From contig NZ_AP023366.1 of assembly GCF_015097055.1 (NCBI RefSeq), positions 472,501 to 536,500 of the forward strand: a DNA stretch of 64,000 nucleotides, in the 5' to 3' direction. Numbering within the stretch: the first letter of the stretch is position 1; each line of letters starts with the position of its first letter. This document shows positions 56,842 to 64,000 of this stretch, piece after piece. Source of the stretch: Effusibacillus dendaii. Its GTDB lineage: Bacteria > Bacillota > Bacilli > Tumebacillales > Effusibacillaceae. The notes beneath the pieces are model-generated. The model did no database searches. It was not told the origin of the DNA and saw only the letters and a list, made by a program, of their open reading frames with translations. The position numbers were made by a program, and so were the translations under genes.

Positions 56842-58533
56842 TTATTTGCTGGTCACGGTAACAACTCCGTTTTCAGTCTGCATGGACCAACCGAGAGCGT
56901 CGACTAAAGATTTTAACGGCACATAGGTTTGCTTGGTAGGACTTACCCACGTTTGAGTTTTCAAATGGACAGGTTTCCCATTGAATTTGAACGAGATTTC
57001 GTCTTTTGCACCGTCATTTTGAGCGTTACGATCATTTTCGTTCTGGTTGTTGTTTTGATTCTTGTCGTTGTTTTGATCGTTTTCGTTGTTGTTGCCCAAT
57101 ATACGGCCGTTGATACTGCGTACAAAGTCAACGAGGGGCACCATTACATTCCCTTTTGTATCGATAAAGGGGGCTTCCCCAGGGGTGCTCACTCCCAGCA
57201 GAGCGTTGTTAAGTTGAACTTTCACCGGTGTTCCGTACGTTTTTGCCGGTGTCAGGCTTCCGTCATTGTACATGTAAGCAGCAAAGTTCGGATGGTTAAA
57301 ATCAAACATATCCAGAATGTTATTGGCACTAGCGTCGCGGTTATTGAGAGTGGGGAGGTGATAGTTCCACTCAATAAACTTCAGAATCGACGTTGTGTCA
57401 TATGGAACGTGGCTTACATAGTTTTCCTTCGCATATGGAGAAATCACCAATGCTGGAATGCGCGGGCCGTTTCCTTGCAGTCCGTCAGGGCCTGGAGTCA
57501 CTTGGGGCGGTGCAACATGATCCCAGTATCCGCCCGACTCGTCATAGGTGACGATGATGGCCGTGTCTTTCCAATATGGGCTGTTCATGATCGCATTGAT
57601 CATTTTAACAGTGAAGTCTTCTCCTTCGGGTGTACTGTATCCGGGATGCTCGTCTTCGGGGTATCCTGCCTTTAAGAAGCTCACATCAGGCAATTTGCCG
57701 TTTGCGATGTCTTTCACAAAATCATTGGTGTCTTTCAGATTGTTCTTATACTTTCCGTCCTCATAGTTTTGGAAGTATTGAAAAGGATTGTGGTGAGGAG
57801 AGTACGTATTGTCGTTTGCCGTGTAACCCCCCTGATACCAGGCCCAAGTCTTGTTGTGTTCCGACAATGTATCACCTATGTTTTTGTAAGTGAGATTGTA
57901 GGAAAGCGCGGATTTTGGGTTATCACCGCCGTATGGTTCATTTTTGGGAGTCGGGTCTCCCTTGATCGGCTGGTCTTTTGTGCCGGACTGAGCGGCTACC
58001 AGGTATAATGCGCCCGGCGTTGAAGGTCCGTAGACAGGTTGGAAGAAATTATCCGCCAGGGCAAAATGTTGAGCATATTGCCAGTAAGCAGGTATTGCAT
58101 GGTAATCGTAATATCCCATTGCAATTTTTCCTGCGCCGCGACGGTTATTGACAAGATAAAATTTGTCCATCTTTCCGCCGTCAACCATTTCCATCATATG
58201 ATCAAAGCCGTGATCCACATCTTTCGTTTGCAGTTGATCTAACGGAAATAAATAGGGATATACGGGATTGCCGTTTTCATCCGGATTAAAAGCGCCAGCC
58301 GGGATATTTTTGACATCCTTGGGTGTGCCTGGAAGCGCGTGAAAGCCTGGAGCTGTCGGATATGTACCGAAATAATTGTCAAAGGAACGATTCTCCTGAA
58401 AGATAACCACGGTGTGTTTGATAGGTGAACTTGTTTCTGTTGCGGCTTGCACTGGGGAAAAACCAAATGATGCAGTGGCGGAAAAAGAGCATACAACTGT
58501 CGCCAGGGTTTTTTTACGCAACCATTTTTTCAC
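56842..58533 (-). CDS. Secreted phosphoesterase (phospholipase C/AcpA family) with stalk domain
   Basis: A 563-residue secreted phosphatase of the phosphoesterase family (PF04185), which includes phospholipase C and acid phosphatase AcpA. A signal peptide covers about residues 1-31. HTVVIFQENRSFDNYFGTYP carries the metal-binding Glu/Asn, and FDHMMEMVDGGKMDKFY and VTYDESGGYWDHVAPP the remaining metal sites. The C-terminus (from about residue 455) resembles the copper-amine-oxidase-like stalk domain (VPLVDFVRSINGR; TYVPLKSLVDALGW), interrupted by an Asn/Asp/Glu-rich linker of about 30 residues. It is likely a wall-linked enzyme for scavenging phosphate from esters. Confidence 0.87.
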   Translation of the reverse strand: MKKWLRKKTLATVVCSFSATASFGFSPVQAATETSSPIKHTVVIFQENRSFDNYFGTYPTAPGFHALPGTPKDVKNIPAGAFNPDENGNPVYPYLFPLDQLQTKDVDHGFDHMMEMVDGGKMDKFYLVNNRRGAGKIAMGYYDYHAIPAYWQYAQHFALADNFFQPVYGPSTPGALYLVAAQSGTKDQPIKGDPTPKNEPYGGDNPKSALSYNLTYKNIGDTLSEHNKTWAWYQGGYTANDNTYSPHHNPFQYFQNYEDGKYKNNLKDTNDFVKDIANGKLPDVSFLKAGYPEDEHPGYSTPEGEDFTVKMINAIMNSPYWKDTAIIVTYDESGGYWDHVAPPQVTPGPDGLQGNGPRIPALVISPYAKENYVSHVPYDTTSILKFIEWNYHLPTLNNRDASANNILDMFDFNHPNFAAYMYNDGSLTPAKTYGTPVKVQLNNALLGVSTPGEAPFIDTKGNVMVPLVDFVRSINGRILGNNNENDQNNDKNQNNNQNENDRNAQNDGAKDEISFKFNGKPVHLKTQTWVSPTKQTYVPLKSLVDALGWSMQTENGVVTVTSK

Positions 58534-58700
58534 AATCTTTCCTCCTTGTAGTTTTTCATAGTCATTAGCATGGTTAAGTATGAAACAAAGTTATGAAGTC
58601 GTTGTTAGGGAATTGTTATTTCTGTGTAAATAAATGGCTGTGTGAAGTCAAAAGGTGGTATTCTAACATTGAGTCATTACTGGAAAGGCAGGAATCAACA

Positions 58701-59522
58701 GTGGATCTCTTACAAACTATTGTTTTTGCAATTATTCAAGGAATAACCGAGTTGTTTCCCATCAGCAGCGTTGCACACGGAGTACTGACACCGTACGTAT
58801 TTCATTGGAACCTTGATCCTGAATTTTTAAAAGAACACTTTCTCCCGTATGTGGTCATGCTTCACTTAGGAACAGCCTTAGCTCTTTTACTGTTTTTCCG
58901 GGATGAGTGGATTGACATCATCCGATCCATTTTTGACAGGAGGCAAAAGAATGCACGTCATTTGTTGGTGCTGATTCTGGTAGCGACCATTCCGGCGGGA
59001 CTTATCGGAGTCGTATTTGAAAAGCCGCTTCGCCATATTTTTAGTAACGTAACCAGTGCCGCCATTTTTCTAATCGTAAACGGTTTGTTCCTCTACTTTG
59101 GAGAAAAGTGGCGTACCCGAGGTACGAAAGATATTAATGATCTGACGTATGGACAAGCGATCGTTGTGGGATTGTTCCAATCATTGGCATTGATTCCTGG
59201 ATTCTCACGTTCGGGAGCCAGTATGGTCGCCGGGTTCTGGATGGGTCTGAAGCATGAAGCGGCGGCACGCTTTTCTATGTTATTGGCGACCCCGGTGATT
59301 GCAGGTGCGGCTGTGCTTGAAGTTCCCAAGTTGGCTAACTCAGGCATTCACGGGTTATTTCAAACATCCTTGATCGGCGGGGTATTGGCGGGTGTATTTG
59401 CATACGTAAGTGTGTGGATCTTAATGAATTGGTTTAAAAAGCATGAGATCGACGCCATGCGTCCATTTGCCTACTATTGCTGGGGTGTCGGGGTTGTCAT
59501 TTTGCTCTCAAATTTCCTGTAG
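58701..59522 (+). CDS. uppP: Undecaprenyl-diphosphatase UppP (BacA)
   Basis: A 273-residue integral membrane enzyme with about eight helices. QGITELFPISSVAHGVL is the first motif (usual GLTEFLPISSTGH) and GFSRSGASMVAGFWMGLKHE the second, with the catalytic Glu, Ser and Arg. It dephosphorylates undecaprenyl pyrophosphate to recycle the lipid carrier of wall synthesis, and a second copy commonly gives bacitracin tolerance. GTG 58701 is chosen because AGGAATCAACA precedes it and because the hydrophobic N-terminus begins there. The upstream in-frame codons would add a hydrophilic tail. Confidence 0.9.
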   Translation: MDLLQTIVFAIIQGITELFPISSVAHGVLTPYVFHWNLDPEFLKEHFLPYVVMLHLGTALALLLFFRDEWIDIIRSIFDRRQKNARHLLVLILVATIPAGLIGVVFEKPLRHIFSNVTSAAIFLIVNGLFLYFGEKWRTRGTKDINDLTYGQAIVVGLFQSLALIPGFSRSGASMVAGFWMGLKHEAAARFSMLLATPVIAGAAVLEVPKLANSGIHGLFQTSLIGGVLAGVFAYVSVWILMNWFKKHEIDAMRPFAYYCWGVGVVILLSNFL

Positions 59523-59586
59523 GAACAGAGAAGATTATCATTTTGAAAGAAAAGGACTGATGAAGTAATCATTCTTCAGCAGACGG

Positions 59587-59615
59587 GTCTCCTTAAACTA
59601 GGAGACTTTTTTATT
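59587..59615 (+). terminator. Terminator after uppP
   Basis: GTCTCCT (59587-59593) with AGGAGAC (59600-59606), then TTTTTTATTT. Confidence 0.9.
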
Positions 59616-59666
59616 TACAAATAGACTTTGCACTCGACGTAAATCATCTCGCTTGTTCTGTGCCGT

Positions 59667-59777
59667 GGAGCCCAAACAGGAAGCCAACCGGATGCTCTGA
59701 CCTATAGCCCGGATGGCCGGCTTTATGTGGCAAATGCGGGAAACAATGACATAGCTGGCTCTTTTGATCATATATGA
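59667..59777 (+). pseudogene. Beta-propeller (YncE-like) gene fragment
   Basis: A 36-codon stretch reads GAQTGSQPDALTYSPDGRLY and VANAGNNDIA, one blade of a YncE/NHL-type beta-propeller, to TGA at 59775. No start, no further blade and no ribosome site. Such propellers occur in fused proteins with phosphoesterases like the one upstream, so it may be the scar of a deleted neighbour. It fills the otherwise gene-free stretch 59523-59829. Confidence 0.6.
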
Positions 59778-59829
59778 TTTTTTAAAAAATATACTTGAAA
59801 TCATATATGATTTTATATATGATTAAACC
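59767..59829 (+). promoter_or_regulatory. Promoter and palindromic operators of the GntR gene
   Basis: ATCATATATGAT occurs at 59767-59778 and again, within the longer palindrome AATCATATATGATT, at 59799-59812; a half site ATATGATT follows at 59817-59824. A sigma-A promoter fits: TTGAAA (59795-59800), 17-base spacer, TATGAT (59818-59823). The start codon at 59830 is six bases after the -10 box, and there is no Shine-Dalgarno site, so the mRNA is probably leaderless. The operator overlaps the promoter, which suggests autorepression. Confidence 0.65.
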
Positions 59830-60531
59830 ATGGAAAATCTAAAAACTAATATCAGCAAAACTCAGTATGCCTATGAATTCATTCGATCCCGGATTGTGGA
59901 TGGCAGTTATGGGCCGGGCCATCGAATCGTGATCGACCAAATTGCCAGAGAGTTGAATTTAAGCGCCATCCCGGTGAGGGAAGCCATTCGTCAACTTGAA
60001 TCGGACGGCTTCATTCAGTACAAACCCTACAGTGGCGCAATTGTCAGCATGATCAATGAAACCGAATATCTGGAGACTCTGTCTGTATTGGCGGTGCTTG
60101 AAGGATACGCAACGGCTCTCGGCTCAAAAACAATTGCAAAGGAGGGAATCTCGGACCTTGAAAAAATGAATGAAGAAATGAATGAGGCCCTTTATAACTT
60201 TGAGTTTGAGCAATTTGGGGAGTTAAACCGGAAGTTTCATATGATCATCTATGAGTGTTGCGGCAACTCCTATCTGAAAGAGCAGATTGAACAGACGTGG
60301 CAAAGGATGGCCCGTGTTCGTCAATCTGGATTTACCTTTGTGCCGCAACGTGCCCGGGAATCGGTTGAAGAGCATGCCCGTATCATTGAAATGATGAAAG
60401 AGCGAGCTCCATTTGAAGACATTGAAGCGTTTGCAAGGCAGCATAAGCTGAATACCGCCAAGGCATTTCAAAACCGCAAAGATGCTCCCAAAGCGGAAGA
60501 AATCACGCCAAATTTCTTGTTGGATCTATAA
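59830..60531 (+). CDS. GntR-family (FCD/FadR-type) transcriptional regulator
   Basis: A 233-residue regulator. The winged helix covers about residues 12-75 (RIVDGSYGPGHRIVIDQIAR, then IPVREAIRQLESDGFIQ) and an FCD ligand domain fills residues 85-220, with the metal residues in FGELNRKFHMIIYECC and the histidine of SVEEHARIIEMM. It is divergent from nothing and directly precedes the 4-hydroxyphenylacetate genes, so it likely represses them until an aromatic or ring-cleavage intermediate binds. The start has no ribosome site; see the overlapping promoter entry. Confidence 0.87.
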   Translation: MENLKTNISKTQYAYEFIRSRIVDGSYGPGHRIVIDQIARELNLSAIPVREAIRQLESDGFIQYKPYSGAIVSMINETEYLETLSVLAVLEGYATALGSKTIAKEGISDLEKMNEEMNEALYNFEFEQFGELNRKFHMIIYECCGNSYLKEQIEQTWQRMARVRQSGFTFVPQRARESVEEHARIIEMMKERAPFEDIEAFARQHKLNTAKAFQNRKDAPKAEEITPNFLLDL

Positions 60532-60605
60532 AAAATACTAAATCAACGAATCTATCACAGGAGGCAAAACGATTATTTTCTTCTTGTAAAATAACTGAAA
60601 ATACA

Positions 60606-60615
60606 ATGTATACAA
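60606..60615 (+). promoter_or_regulatory. Candidate GntR operator before the DapA-like gene
   Basis: ATGTATACAA is close to the TTGTATACAA-type site of FCD regulators and lies 20 bases before the ribosome site of the first catabolic gene. It differs from the ATCATATATGAT motif before the regulator gene itself, so which is bound is uncertain. Confidence 0.4.
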
Positions 60616-60643
60616 AACAATCAAAATTGGAGGTATGTTTCGG

Positions 60644-61567
60644 GTGTACCAAGAAGCGAAGCAACGTTTAAGAGGTTCCATCGCTCCCATCGTGACGCCG
60701 TTTGATGCAACCATGAATGTGGATACAAAGGCACTGCAAAATCTGATTGAATGGCATATTGAAAGCGGTTCCCACGGGATTTCCGTAACCGGTACTACGG
60801 GTGAACCCAGTTCGTTGACCATTGAGGAGCGCGAACTTGTGATGGAAACCGCAATAAAGACGGCAGCCGGTCGTGTTCCTGTCGTGCCGGGAACCGGATC
60901 GACCAACCATGCAGAAACCCTGCATCTTACCAAACGCGCCCAAGAAATGGGTGCCGATGCGGCCATGGTGATTGTGCCTTATTATAATCGTCCCAACCAG
61001 CAAGCGCTTTATACCCATTTTAAAATTGTTGCAGATTCAGTAGATATTCCTATTATCATTTACAACATTCCCGGAAGAACCGCTACCAATTTGGATGTCA
61101 AGACCTTAACCCGCCTGGCGGAAGATTGCAAGAATATTATCGGCGTAAAAGAATCGAATAAAGATTTTGAACATGTCAATCGAGTATTGCTGAACTGTGG
61201 CCGCGACTTTTTACTGTATTCAGGAATTGAACTTCTTTGTTATCCGATGTTAGCTATCGGTGGCGCAGGTCATGTCAGCGCAACCGCTAACATTGTTCCT
61301 AGGGAAGTGGCTGATATCTACAACTACTGGGCAGCGGGTGAAGTTGAGAAAGCGATTGATCTGCATTATAAATTGATGCCTTTAAATGATGTTTTGTTTA
61401 AGGATACGAATCCAGGGCCTTTGAAAACCGCCATGGGAATGATGGGAAAAATCAATCCTGCACTTCGTTTGCCAATGGGTCCGCCATCGGAAGAGTTGCA
61501 AAAAGAGATATGGCAGACCCTCAATCAATATGGATTGCTGGATCAGGAAGCGGGGATGTCGAAATGA
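60644..61567 (+). CDS. DapA-family lyase/aldolase of the HPA cluster
   Basis: A 307-residue member of the dihydrodipicolinate synthase/N-acetylneuraminate lyase family. RGSIAPIVTPFD starts the barrel, TGTTGEPSSLT is the pyruvate carboxylate loop, YYNRPNQQ the catalytic Tyr, YNIPGRTATN the next block and IGVKESNKD the Schiff-base lysine. GTG 60644 is chosen because GGAGGT is nine bases upstream. Set before HpaG and HpaE genes, it may cleave 4-hydroxy-2-oxoheptanedioate in place of the class II aldolase HpaI; lysine biosynthesis is less likely here. Confidence 0.83.
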   Translation: MYQEAKQRLRGSIAPIVTPFDATMNVDTKALQNLIEWHIESGSHGISVTGTTGEPSSLTIEERELVMETAIKTAAGRVPVVPGTGSTNHAETLHLTKRAQEMGADAAMVIVPYYNRPNQQALYTHFKIVADSVDIPIIIYNIPGRTATNLDVKTLTRLAEDCKNIIGVKESNKDFEHVNRVLLNCGRDFLLYSGIELLCYPMLAIGGAGHVSATANIVPREVADIYNYWAAGEVEKAIDLHYKLMPLNDVLFKDTNPGPLKTAMGMMGKINPALRLPMGPPSEELQKEIWQTLNQYGLLDQEAGMSK

Positions 61568-62355
61568 AGCACGCCCGATTCCTGCATGAAGGTCGAATCG
61601 TTACAGGTATTGTTGAGGGTGAACTTATCGTGGATGAGGCAGGGAGAGAACACCATGTGGATGCGATCGATGTCTGGCTTCCTCCGGTGGTTCCCAACAA
61701 CATGATCGGGCTGGCCTTGAATTATGCGGACCATGCGGAAGAACTGGGATTGGAAAAACCGAAAGAACCTGTCTTGTTCATCAAACCGAACAGCTCGCTC
61801 ATCGGTCATCAAGCTCCTGTATACTATCCCGATGGAGCCACCTACATGCATTATGAAAATGAACTGGCGGTTGTAATCGGAAAAAAAGGTCGCAACATTA
61901 AACACGTCCATGCGTTTGATTATGTAAGCGGATACACGATTATCAACGACGTAACGGTTCGCGATTTTGTCAACAATTTCTATCGCCCTCCGGTTCGGGC
62001 TAAGGGCCACGACACATTCGGCCCCCTGGGTCCTTACTTTGTCGACAAAGAAGACATTTCCGATGTTGGGAATCTGGAACTGCGTACCTATGTCAATGGA
62101 GAGTTGCGTCAACAAGGGAATACCAAGGATTTGATCTATACCATTCCCGACCTCATTGAATTTATCAGTTCGTTTATGACACTGCAAGCGGGTGACATGA
62201 TATTGACCGGAACACCGAAAGGGATCTCGCCTGTAAATCCCGGAGATACCATGCGCTTGGAGATTGATGGCTTGGGAACCTTGGAAAATCCGATTCTTGA
62301 TGGAAGGACCGATCAGGCTGCAGGGAGGAAAGACTATGAAACAATTCAAGGTTGA
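61564..62355 (+). CDS. hpaG: Fumarylacetoacetate hydrolase family protein (HpaG-like)
   Basis: A 263-residue FAH-domain enzyme. IGLALNYADHAEELGLEKPK, EPVLFIKPNSSLIGH and YMHYENELAVVIGKKGRNIK with the ExE metal pair, YTIINDVTVRDF, and GTPKGISPVNPGD are the family blocks. It fits the 2-hydroxyhepta-2,4-diene-1,7-dioate isomerase/5-oxopent-3-ene-1,2,5-tricarboxylate decarboxylase of homoprotocatechuate breakdown. The ATG overlaps the preceding stop (ATGA), and its 3' end overlaps the aldehyde dehydrogenase gene by 20 bases. Confidence 0.87.
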   Translation: MKHARFLHEGRIVTGIVEGELIVDEAGREHHVDAIDVWLPPVVPNNMIGLALNYADHAEELGLEKPKEPVLFIKPNSSLIGHQAPVYYPDGATYMHYENELAVVIGKKGRNIKHVHAFDYVSGYTIINDVTVRDFVNNFYRPPVRAKGHDTFGPLGPYFVDKEDISDVGNLELRTYVNGELRQQGNTKDLIYTIPDLIEFISSFMTLQAGDMILTGTPKGISPVNPGDTMRLEIDGLGTLENPILDGRTDQAAGRKDYETIQG

Positions 62356-63853
62356 TAAGGTTCTTCACTATATTAACGGCAAGTTTGTTGAGGGAGTCTC
62401 CGGTCGGCAATTCCAAAATATCAATCCTTTTACTAATCAATCCATTAATGAAGTGGCAGAAGGTTTTAAGGAAGACATTGATTTGGCCGTGGCAGCCGCT
62501 CGTCAAGCGTTTGACAACGGCCCCTGGCGCACGATGAGTGTCGGGGAGCGGATGAAGTATATCATTAAGATTGCCGACCTGATTGAAGAGAATGCCGAAG
62601 AAATCTCGTATTTGGAATCTCTCGACACAGGTTTGCCGATCAGCCAAACCAAGAAACAAGCGGCCCGTGCAGCGGAAAACTTCCGTTTTTACGCGGAAAT
62701 GGTCAAGAGCCGTCTGGTGGGAGAAGCCTACCAGGTGGACCAATCCTTCATTAACTATACGATTCATAAACCGGTAGGGGTGGCTGGTTTAATTACACCT
62801 TGGAATGCTCCGTTCATGCTGGAAACATGGAAAGTCGCTCCCGCTCTCGCTACAGGAAACACCTGTGTCCTGAAACCGGCGGAATGGTCACCGCTCACCG
62901 CAAATAAGCTGGCGCAAATCATCCATGAAGCGGGGTTGCCGGAAGGCGTCTTCAACGTCGTTCATGGATTCGGAGAAACAGCCGGAGCTGCTCTTGTAGC
63001 CCACCCGGACGTTCAGTTGATCTCTTTTACAGGTGAAACGAAAACGGGTTCGGAAATTATGAAGAACGGTGCGGACACATTGAAAAGGTGTTCGATGGAA
63101 TTGGGAGGCAAATCACCTGCGATAGTCTTTGCGGATGCGGATTTGGAGAGTGCGCTGGATGCGGTTGTATGGGGGATCTTCTCCTTTAACGGCGAACGCT
63201 GCACGGCGAATTCCCGAATTTTTCTGCAAGAATCGATCTATGACCAATTTGTAGACGCTCTGAAAGAACGGGTATCCCGCATTGTGGTCGGGGATCCCAT
63301 GGATGAAGCCACGGAAGTGGGGCCGCTGATCCATCGGAAGCACTGGGAGAATGTGAAGAATTACATTGAGATTGCCCGGGCGGAAGGCGCTGAAATCATT
63401 TCGGGCCAAATACCGGAATCCTGTCGGAACGGGAACTATGTGGCTCCTACGCTTCTATTGAATTGCACCAATGATATGCGTGTCGCCCAGGAGGAAATTT
63501 TCGGACCGGTGATGGTTGTTATACCGTTTAAAACGGAGGAAGAAGCACTGCGAATGGCCAATGATGTGAAATACGGACTCGCCGCTTACATTTGGACGAG
63601 TGATATGAAACGGGGTCATCGTCTGGCACATGCGGTTGAAAGCGGCATGGTGTGGGTCAATTCACCAAATGTGAGGGATTTGCGGATTCCTTTCGGCGGT
63701 TCCAAACACAGCGGAATCGGACGCGAAGGCGGCCACTACAGTTTTGAATTTTATACCGAAACACAGGTCATTCATGTGGCTGTGGGGAATCCTCACATCC
63801 CGAAATTCGGCAAAACCAGGAAAGCGGAAGCTGTAACCGTCAGCCGGTTATAA
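62336..63853 (+). CDS. hpaE: 5-carboxymethyl-2-hydroxymuconic-semialdehyde dehydrogenase (HpaE-like)
   Basis: A 505-residue aldehyde dehydrogenase. MELGGKSPAIVF holds the base glutamate and FNGERCTANSRIFLQE the nucleophilic cysteine; GVAGLITPWNAPFMLETWKV and FGGSKHSGIGREGGHYSFEF are typical of HpaE. It oxidises the ring-cleavage semialdehyde of homoprotocatechuate with NAD. Start ATG 62336 has GGGAGGAAAGACT before it. Between HpaG-like and HpaB genes, which supports the assignment over a generic betaine-aldehyde dehydrogenase. Confidence 0.9.
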   Translation: MKQFKVDKVLHYINGKFVEGVSGRQFQNINPFTNQSINEVAEGFKEDIDLAVAAARQAFDNGPWRTMSVGERMKYIIKIADLIEENAEEISYLESLDTGLPISQTKKQAARAAENFRFYAEMVKSRLVGEAYQVDQSFINYTIHKPVGVAGLITPWNAPFMLETWKVAPALATGNTCVLKPAEWSPLTANKLAQIIHEAGLPEGVFNVVHGFGETAGAALVAHPDVQLISFTGETKTGSEIMKNGADTLKRCSMELGGKSPAIVFADADLESALDAVVWGIFSFNGERCTANSRIFLQESIYDQFVDALKERVSRIVVGDPMDEATEVGPLIHRKHWENVKNYIEIARAEGAEIISGQIPESCRNGNYVAPTLLLNCTNDMRVAQEEIFGPVMVVIPFKTEEEALRMANDVKYGLAAYIWTSDMKRGHRLAHAVESGMVWVNSPNVRDLRIPFGGSKHSGIGREGGHYSFEFYTETQVIHVAVGNPHIPKFGKTRKAEAVTVSRL

Positions 63854-63909
63854 TGGAAGACGGATCATCCTGAAAAACTGCATTTCCAAATGCTGTGAGG
63901 GGGATACCA

Positions 63910-64000
63910 ATGCCAGCGAAAACAGGAAAGCAATATATAGAACGGGTAGACAAGGCGAAATCGAATGTTTGGATTGACGGCAAGCCAGTGCAGGGAAATT
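63910..64000 (+). CDS. hpaB: 4-hydroxyphenylacetate 3-monooxygenase, start (cut by window edge)
   Basis: The first 30 codons, from ATG 63910 with the site GTGAGGGGGATACC, read MPAKTGKQYIERVDKAKSNV and WIDGKPVQGN, which is how HpaB-type FADH2-dependent monooxygenases start. The full protein of about 480 residues runs off the window. The enzyme hydroxylates 4-hydroxyphenylacetate to homoprotocatechuate, the substrate of the pathway encoded upstream. Too short for certainty; the context supports it. Confidence 0.75.
   Translation, partial: MPAKTGKQYIERVDKAKSNVWIDGKPVQGN

Noticed and set aside
56929-57675. Plus-strand open frame of 248 codons with a run of Val/Ile/Leu that looks membrane-like
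   Set aside because: The hydrophobic run is the antisense of the Asn-rich linker of the phosphoesterase, so it is a by-product of that low-complexity stretch.
61543-62349. Minus-strand open frame of 268 codons
   Set aside because: Shadow of the HpaG-like gene, which has all catalytic motifs; no start site or homology seen.

Overview
The window comes from a spore-forming, Gram-positive member of the Bacilli (Firmicutes). Signs are strong Shine-Dalgarno sites with ATG, GTG and TTG starts, a CwlJ-type spore cortex hydrolase, a PdaA-type deacetylase, the YfmM/YfmL and YkpA protein pair types known from Bacillus, a LutABC lactate operon, and SAM-I and fluoride riboswitches. The gene content and moderate GC would fit an Alicyclobacillaceae-like soil bacterium, but the genus cannot be fixed from sequence alone. 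No rRNA, tRNA, CRISPR, transposase or phage gene was recognised.

Layout. 0-10.5 kb holds carbon catabolism: the end of a glyoxylate/hydroxypyruvate cluster (hyi, garR), the lactate oxidation operon lutABC with an aldo/keto reductase, a secreted DUF3298 protein, a histidine phosphatase, and a cyclase-family hydrolase with acetoacetyl-CoA synthetase. 10.5-16 kb holds a fluoride riboswitch driving two tandem crcB/fluC genes, then the ABC-F ATPase YfmM, the DEAD-box helicase YfmL and the ABC-F ATPase YkpA. 16.2-20.6 kb is a block of broken genes (CocE-type hydrolase, acyl-CoA dehydrogenase, glpK, glpD). 20.6-29.5 kb is intact: pdaA, an alpha/beta hydrolase and a five-gene peptide/opine-type ABC importer followed by an acyl-CoA ligase. 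29.5-38 kb holds a chimeric ligase/carboxyltransferase remnant, a 1-Cys peroxiredoxin, small genes, the SAM-riboswitch metNIQ operon, a remnant MFS::CoA-transferase chimera behind a sigma-54 promoter, and cwlJ.

38.1-43.3 kb is the most interesting part: a leftward operon for an AttM/AiiB-like lactonase, a zinc alcohol dehydrogenase and an aldehyde dehydrogenase. It starts at a near-perfect sigma-54 (-24/-12) promoter and is divergent from a PAS-AAA-HTH sigma-54 activator whose reading frame is shifted by one base in an A7 run. The gene order and chemistry parallel the Agrobacterium blcABC (attKLM) gamma-butyrolactone pathway, though with a different regulator type.

43.4-56.2 kb is a graveyard of catabolic genes: amidase, YheO-type regulator, ornithine cyclodeaminase joined to an EAL-domain tail, MocR regulator, proline dehydrogenase joined to a CvfC-like HEAT tail, and a full C-P lyase (phn) operon in which only phnK reads through. 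A few intact genes (amidase, SCP2 protein, GNAT acetyltransferase, Ros/MucR-like zinc finger) lie among them. Many remnants are deletion chimeras: the start of one gene runs into the end of another. 56.4-64 kb is intact again: a secreted phosphoesterase, uppP, and the start of a 4-hydroxyphenylacetate catabolic cluster (GntR regulator with a probable leaderless mRNA, DapA-like lyase, HpaG-like, HpaE-like and the first 30 codons of HpaB).
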